This document shows, piece after piece, positions 60,277 to 64,000 of a stretch of DNA of 64,000 bases. A program made the position numbers and the translations under genes. Positions within the stretch are counted from its first letter, which is position 1, and every line of letters starts with the position of its first letter. Under the pieces are notes generated by a model. The model saw nothing but the letters and a program-made list of their open reading frames with translations. It searched no databases and was not told the origin of the DNA. This DNA is from Flavimaribacter sp024343425 (GTDB lineage: Bacteria > Pseudomonadota > Alphaproteobacteria > Rhizobiales > Rhizobiaceae), in assembly GCA_965227645.1 (NCBI GenBank), contig OZ245773.1:3472001-3536000 (forward strand), written 5' to 3'.

Positions 60277-61506
60277 ATGCCGCAACCCCAAACTGGTAGC
60301 AACCTGTTGCCTGTAACCGTGCTGTCAGGCTTCCTCGGATCAGGCAAGACAACCCTTCTCAATCACATCTTGAACAACCGCGCGGGAAAGCGCGTGGCTG
60401 TCATCGTCAACGACATGAGCGAGGTCAATATAGACGCCGATCTCGTCCGTGACGGCGGGGCGGATCTGTCGCGAACGGATGAAAAACTGGTCGAGATGAC
60501 CAATGGATGCATTTGCTGCACCTTGCGCGACGACCTGCTGGTCGAGGTCCGCAGGCTGAGCGAAGAAGGCAAATTCGACTATCTGCTAATCGAAGGCACA
60601 GGCATCGCCGAGCCGCTCCCGGTCGCCAGCACGTTTTCGTTTCGCGACGAGGACGGGCAAAGCCTGTCGGATATCTCCCGCCTGGACACGATGGTGACCG
60701 TTGTCGACGCTGTGAACCTGCTTCGGGAATACGCCTCGAACGAATTGCTGAGCGATCGCGGCGAAACCGCCGGTGAAGACGATCACCGCACGCTGATAGA
60801 TCTGCACGTCGAGCAGATCGAATTCGCCGATGTCGTGGTCATCAACAAGAAATCCGATGTTTCGCCCGAGCAGCTCGCCAATGTTCGCAAGGTCGTCAAA
60901 TCGCTGAACGCCGATGCGCGGATCGTCGAGACCGACTTTGGACAAGTCGGGCTCGATGACGTCCTCGACACAGGCCTCTACAGCGAAGCGAAATCGGAAA
61001 TGCATCCGCTTTGGGCTAAGGAGCTCTACGGTTTCGCGGATCATGTTCCGGAAACCGAGGAATATGGCATCAGCAGTTTCGTCTACCGGGCGCGCAAGCC
61101 GTTTCATCCCGAACGCTTCAACAACTTCATCGGTGAGACGTGGCCGGGATTGATCCGCGCAAAAGGACATTTCTGGCTGGCGACGCGGCCGGACTGGGTA
61201 GGCGAATTTTCTCTCGCCGGAGCGCTTGCCCGCGTGACGCCCTTGGGGCGCTGGTGGAGCGCGACGCCAATATCGCGTTGGCCGGACCACCCGGAATGGC
61301 GGGACATGATTCGCCGCAACTGGGACGACACCTGGGGCGACCGCCGCCAGGAACTCGTCTTCATCGGCGCGGGCATGGATGAGGCGGCAATTCGCACCGC
61401 CCTCGATCGTTGCCTGATTGAGGGCACGATCGAGGAATTTGAACCAACCGCCTATGCTGGCCTCCCGGATCCGTTCCCGCGGTGGGGCGTTTCGAACGCA
61501 GCCTGA
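60277..61506 (+). CDS. CobW/COG0523 GTPase, probable zinc metallochaperone
   Basis: This 409-residue protein has the Walker A motif GSGKTT (21-26), the metal-binding CICC at 78-81 (family CxCC), GTGIAEP and NKKSD, all G3E GTPase hallmarks. The C-terminal CobW domain follows from about residue 265. The Zur-like box upstream marks it as the zinc-starvation type (ZigA/ZagA-like), which hands zinc to a client under scarcity. The remains of a threonyl-tRNA synthetase gene lie 1.8 kb downstream, a known partner of this subgroup. Confidence 0.9.
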   Translation: MPQPQTGSNLLPVTVLSGFLGSGKTTLLNHILNNRAGKRVAVIVNDMSEVNIDADLVRDGGADLSRTDEKLVEMTNGCICCTLRDDLLVEVRRLSEEGKFDYLLIEGTGIAEPLPVASTFSFRDEDGQSLSDISRLDTMVTVVDAVNLLREYASNELLSDRGETAGEDDHRTLIDLHVEQIEFADVVVINKKSDVSPEQLANVRKVVKSLNADARIVETDFGQVGLDDVLDTGLYSEAKSEMHPLWAKELYGFADHVPETEEYGISSFVYRARKPFHPERFNNFIGETWPGLIRAKGHFWLATRPDWVGEFSLAGALARVTPLGRWWSATPISRWPDHPEWRDMIRRNWDDTWGDRRQELVFIGAGMDEAAIRTALDRCLIEGTIEEFEPTAYAGLPDPFPRWGVSNAA

Positions 61507-61579
61507 ATCCCTGTGCCCCTTCGCCGGATTTCGTTCATGACGCCGCCTTTCCGGACGAGCGATGTCCCTCTGCGCTTTG

Positions 61580-61609
61580 TTGACACTGCGGATGCGATTT
61601 GTGTTAAAG
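61580..61609 (+). promoter_or_regulatory. Possible sigma70 promoter of the thiolase-like gene
   Basis: TTGACA at 61580-61585 is followed 18 bases later by TTAAAG at 61604-61609. It lies 34 bases before the start codon, so the thiolase pair probably has its own promoter. I found no Zur-like box here. Confidence 0.45.
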
Positions 61610-61642
61610 CGGCGAACAGCAATCAATTCGGGAGGAGAATGC

Positions 61643-62824
61643 ATGAGCCTCAAGGGCCAGGCCTACATCGTGGGCGCCTATGAACACCCCACCCGCAAGG
61701 CTGTGGACCGATCGGTCGCGCAACTTCACGCCGATGTCGCGATAGGCGCGCTGGAAGACGCCGGGCTCAGTCTCTCCGATGTGGACGGGTATTTCTGCGC
61801 GGGCGACATCACCGGATGGTCGGCTCCCGGAACGGGGCCCTTTTCCATCGTCGAATATATGGGCCTCAACCTGCGCCATCTGGACTCGACCGAAAGCTGG
61901 GGCTCAGCCTATGTCAACCACGTGGCGCACGCCGTACAGGCCATTGCGGCCGGCAAATGCCGCGTGGCCCTCATCACTCTGGCCGGGCGACCCCGGGCGG
62001 AAGCGACACGCCCGGATCTGACCCAGGGAAGCGCCAACGACACGACGGAATCCCCGTTCGAATCGCCCTACCGCCCGGTGGTCACCAACATGTACGGCAT
62101 GGTGGCCAAACGCCACATGTATGAATACGGCACCACGTCGGAACAACTGGCCTGGGTGAAAGTAGCAGCCTCCCACCACGCGCAGCACAATCCTCACGCC
62201 ATGCTGCGCAACGTGGTGACTGTCGAAGACGTCATCAACTCCCCGATGATCACCGATCCGCTGCATCGGCTGGACTGCTGCGTTGTTTCGGACGGCGGCG
62301 GCGCGCTTGTGGTCGTGCACCCGGATGTCGCAAAGAGCCTCAACCGCCCGCTGGTCACGCCGATCGGCACGGGTTTTTCCGTCAGACAGCTCAATGGCGG
62401 CTATTTCGATATTCTGGAATCAGGGGGCGTCAAATCCGGAGCCGAAGCCTTCGACGAAGCCGGCGTGACGCCGGATGACATTCAGTACGCCTCGCTCTAT
62501 GACAGCTTCACCATAACCGTCATGGTGCAACTGGAAAATCTGGGCTTCTGCAAGCCGGGCGAAAGCGGCAAGTTCGTGTCGGACGGCGGACTGATTTCCG
62601 GGGTCGGCAAGTTGCCAGTCAACACGGATGGCGGCGGTCTTTGCAGCAATCACCCGGCCAATCGCGGCGGCATGACGAAAATCATCGAAGCCGTGCGGCA
62701 GTTGCGCGGCGAGGCTCATCCCGCCGTGCAGGTTCGCGATTGCGCCCTTGCGCTCGCCCACGGCACTGGCGGCCAACTTGGCGGACGCCATGGCGCCTCG
62801 ACGCTAATACTGGAACGGGAGTGA
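61643..62824 (+). CDS. Thiolase-like protein (SCP-x/Ltp2 type)
   Basis: This is 393 residues from the ATG at 61643, which follows GGGAGGAG. The thiolase fold is clear (SDVDGYFCAGD; TPDDIQYASLYDSFTI; CSNHPANRGGMTK; AHGTGGQLGG). The usual nucleophile Cys region reads STESWGSAY (residues 82-90), so the Cys is missing, as in SCP-x/Ltp2 type proteins. Ltp2 with a DUF35 partner works as a retro-aldolase on steroid side chains. The DUF35 gene here starts five bases after its stop, so the two probably form a complex. Confidence 0.85.
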   Translation: MSLKGQAYIVGAYEHPTRKAVDRSVAQLHADVAIGALEDAGLSLSDVDGYFCAGDITGWSAPGTGPFSIVEYMGLNLRHLDSTESWGSAYVNHVAHAVQAIAAGKCRVALITLAGRPRAEATRPDLTQGSANDTTESPFESPYRPVVTNMYGMVAKRHMYEYGTTSEQLAWVKVAASHHAQHNPHAMLRNVVTVEDVINSPMITDPLHRLDCCVVSDGGGALVVVHPDVAKSLNRPLVTPIGTGFSVRQLNGGYFDILESGGVKSGAEAFDEAGVTPDDIQYASLYDSFTITVMVQLENLGFCKPGESGKFVSDGGLISGVGKLPVNTDGGGLCSNHPANRGGMTKIIEAVRQLRGEAHPAVQVRDCALALAHGTGGQLGGRHGASTLILERE

Positions 62825-62829
62825 GTTGG

Positions 62830-63201
62830 ATGACGGCCGAAACAAGTCCGGCGGACGAAGTAGCCACGTTCTTTGATGGCGCAGAGCGCGGCGTTCTGAT
62901 GCTCAAGCGCTGCCTCGACACGGGAAAGGCGTTTCACTATCCGCGCGAGCGCAGCCCTTTCACCGGCGGGGAGACCGAATGGTTCGAAGCGTCCGGCAAG
63001 GGAACCATCTATTCCTGCTCCCTGTCCCACCGCGCCGATCCGCCATATTGCCTCGCCTATGTTAAGCTGGACGAGGGACCGATCATGATGTCGAACATCG
63101 TCGCCGACGACCTGACGACCGTCGCCATCGGCCAGCGCGTTCAGGTGACGTTTGAGGCGGGACCAGACGGGCGTCAAACGCCGTTCTTTGCGCCAGACTG
63201 A
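62830..63201 (+). CDS. DUF35 OB-fold protein with a degenerate zinc ribbon
   Basis: This is 123 residues from the ATG at 62830. The C-terminal OB fold shows GKGTIYSCSLSHRADPPYCLAYVKLDEGP and IGQRVQVTFE. In relatives a ribbon of four Cys precedes it. Here only C28 remains, with T31, S42 and T45 at the other three positions, so zinc is unlikely to bind there. It is the probable partner of the thiolase-like protein. Confidence 0.85.
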   Translation: MTAETSPADEVATFFDGAERGVLMLKRCLDTGKAFHYPRERSPFTGGETEWFEASGKGTIYSCSLSHRADPPYCLAYVKLDEGPIMMSNIVADDLTTVAIGQRVQVTFEAGPDGRQTPFFAPD

Positions 63202-63205
63202 TAAT

Positions 63206-63226
63206 ATTTGGTCTGGTCGACCAAAT
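63206..63226. promoter_or_regulatory. Inverted repeat ATTTGGTC-N5-GACCAAAT
   Basis: Eight-base perfect arms with TGGTC between, and an inner palindrome TGGTCGACCA. This is like operators of GntR-type regulators. It lies five bases after the DUF35 stop. It may be a leftover promoter, or sit at the junction with the thrS remnant. Confidence 0.4.
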
Positions 63227-63287
63227 CAGGCCAGTCGGATCGCCTGTCCTGACGCTGCCTGATGCAACGCTCCCTCCCCCATGGCCT

Positions 63288-64000
63288 CACGGTCTCCTGC
63301 GCGCGCGTTCCTTCACCCGGGACGACGCGCCCATCTTCCGCACGGAAGATCAGCTGACTGCGGAGTGCATCAAGGTCAATGACCTCATTCTGTCGATCTA
63401 CGAGGATTTCGGCTTCAGCGACATCCGCATCAAGCTGTCGACCCGACCGGAACACCGCATCGGCTCGGATGCATCATGGGATCGCTCCGAACAGTCGCTG
63501 CGCCACGCGCTCGACGCGCTTGGCAGGCCCTACACGATCCATGAAGGCGAAGGCGCGTTTTCCATCAACGCCGATGGAGAGAAGATTGCGCCGGTGATGC
63601 TCCATCGCGCCATGTTCGGTTCTCTCGAGCGCTTTACCGGCATTCTTGCCGAGCATTACGCCGGCCACTTCCCGCTCTGGCTGGCGCCGGTCCAGGCGGT
63701 TATAGCGACGATCACGTCGGAGGCCGACGACTACGCCAGGGAAGTTGCAGCGCAACTGCGCGCCCGTGGCCTTCGCGTGGAACTCGACCTCCGCAATGAA
63801 AAGATCCCCTACAAGGTCCGCGAACACAGCCTGACCAAGGTTCCTCTTCTCATTGCCCTGGGAAAACGCGAGATCAGCGAGCAAACCGTATCGCTTCGAC
63901 GCCTTGGCTCGCAGGCGACGCAAACGATGCCTCTTGCCGAAATGCTGGAAAGTCTTACGATAGAGGCTCAACCGCCGCATCCGGACAGACCGGACGCTTC
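63288..64000 (+). pseudogene. Threonyl-tRNA synthetase remnant (thrS-derived), start missing and internal deletion
   Basis: One open frame matches ThrRS from the core His-Gly-Leu region (HGLLRARSFTRDDAPIF) through the catalytic part and the anticodon-binding domain (LAPVQAVIATITSEADDYA; KVREHSLTKVP). It runs past the window end. The N-terminal editing and first catalytic parts are absent and no ATG, GTG or TTG start lies in frame. After EGEGAF about 37 residues are gone in frame, including the stretch with GPK and QCGT, and it resumes DGEKIAPVMLHRA. Zinc ligands His (HGL) and His (LHRA) remain, and the Cys ligand region is lost. It is probably a relic of a Zur-linked second ThrRS. Confidence 0.8.

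Noticed and set aside
60277..61506. Assignment of the CobW-type protein to cobalamin synthesis
   Set aside because: No cobalamin genes are nearby and a Zur-like box precedes it, so a zinc chaperone role fits better.
61507..61642. A second Zur box before the thiolase-like gene
   Set aside because: I searched the spacer for the ATGTTATAACAT core or half sites and found none, so Zur control of the thiolase pair is not supported directly.
63281..63382. ATG at 63281 as the start of the thrS remnant
   Set aside because: It is in a different frame and stops after about 33 codons; the ThrRS frame has no start codon nearby.
1..64000. CRISPR array, rRNA or prophage
   Set aside because: No regularly spaced repeats, ribosomal RNA sequence or phage structural genes were seen.

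Overview
The window is a high-GC alphaproteobacterial chromosome segment, most likely from the Hyphomicrobiales (Rhizobiales). The split F0 operon (atpI-atpB-atpE-atpF'-atpF without the F1 genes), a BacA/SbmA-type peptide transporter, an ispB-TPR-ispE-moaB order and NnrU all fit that order. Four separate aromatic-acid gene groups and three TRAP transporters suggest a soil or marine generalist. I did not attempt a genus.

Layout. 1-3800: housekeeping genes (end of a polyprenyl synthetase, a TPR/LysM lipoprotein-like protein, ispE, moaB). 3819-11070: first catabolic block (TRAP transporter 1, MBL-fold hydrolase, TetR, fumarylacetoacetase-family hydrolase, cupin, enoyl-CoA hydratase). 11280-20414: housekeeping genes (radical SAM protein, rnhB, a ParE-type toxin-antitoxin pair, F0 ATP synthase, SleB-type hydrolase, der, YfgM-like protein). 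20542-21589: an IS630-family element with TA duplications. 21769-30157: mixed genes (nnrU, DksA-like protein, polysaccharide deacetylase, sbmA/bacA, MFS exporter, two regulator-plus-target pairs).

30194-44367: second catabolic block. TRAP transporter 2, a YciI protein, a CoA-transferase and a citryl-CoA-lyase-like protein run leftward. An IclR regulator, a Tat-exported amidohydrolase and a LigB/LigA-type extradiol dioxygenase run rightward. A VOC ring-cleavage enzyme with its LysR regulator and the pobR-pobA pair follow. 44408-53429: one long leftward operon (M20 amidohydrolase, MarR, TRAP 3 binding protein, racemase, MDR oxidoreductase, AMP-ligase, VOC protein, TRAP 3 permeases) with two near-identical MarR-type boxes.

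53650-64000: a NasT-receiver/CysG chimera, then a hydroxyquinol block (LysR, two intradiol dioxygenases around a maleylacetate reductase), an FAD oxidoreductase, a CobW-type zinc chaperone behind a Zur-like box, a thiolase-like/DUF35 pair, and the remnant of a threonyl-tRNA synthetase. PobA makes protocatechuate. The hydroxyquinol genes would take an aromatic trihydroxy compound to 3-oxoadipate. LigAB-like and VOC enzymes offer extradiol routes.

The strongest unusual points are the NasT-CysG fusion, active-site substitutions in one intradiol dioxygenase and in the LigB homologue, the zinc-linked end of the window, and the undescribed-looking IclR/CoA-transferase/LigAB gene set. No gap longer than 300 bases lacks a gene. 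The longest are 16686-16956, 35584-35846 (which holds an operator-like site), 53430-53649 (which holds a MarR-type box) and 12438-12647 (nothing seen). I saw no tRNA, rRNA or CRISPR.
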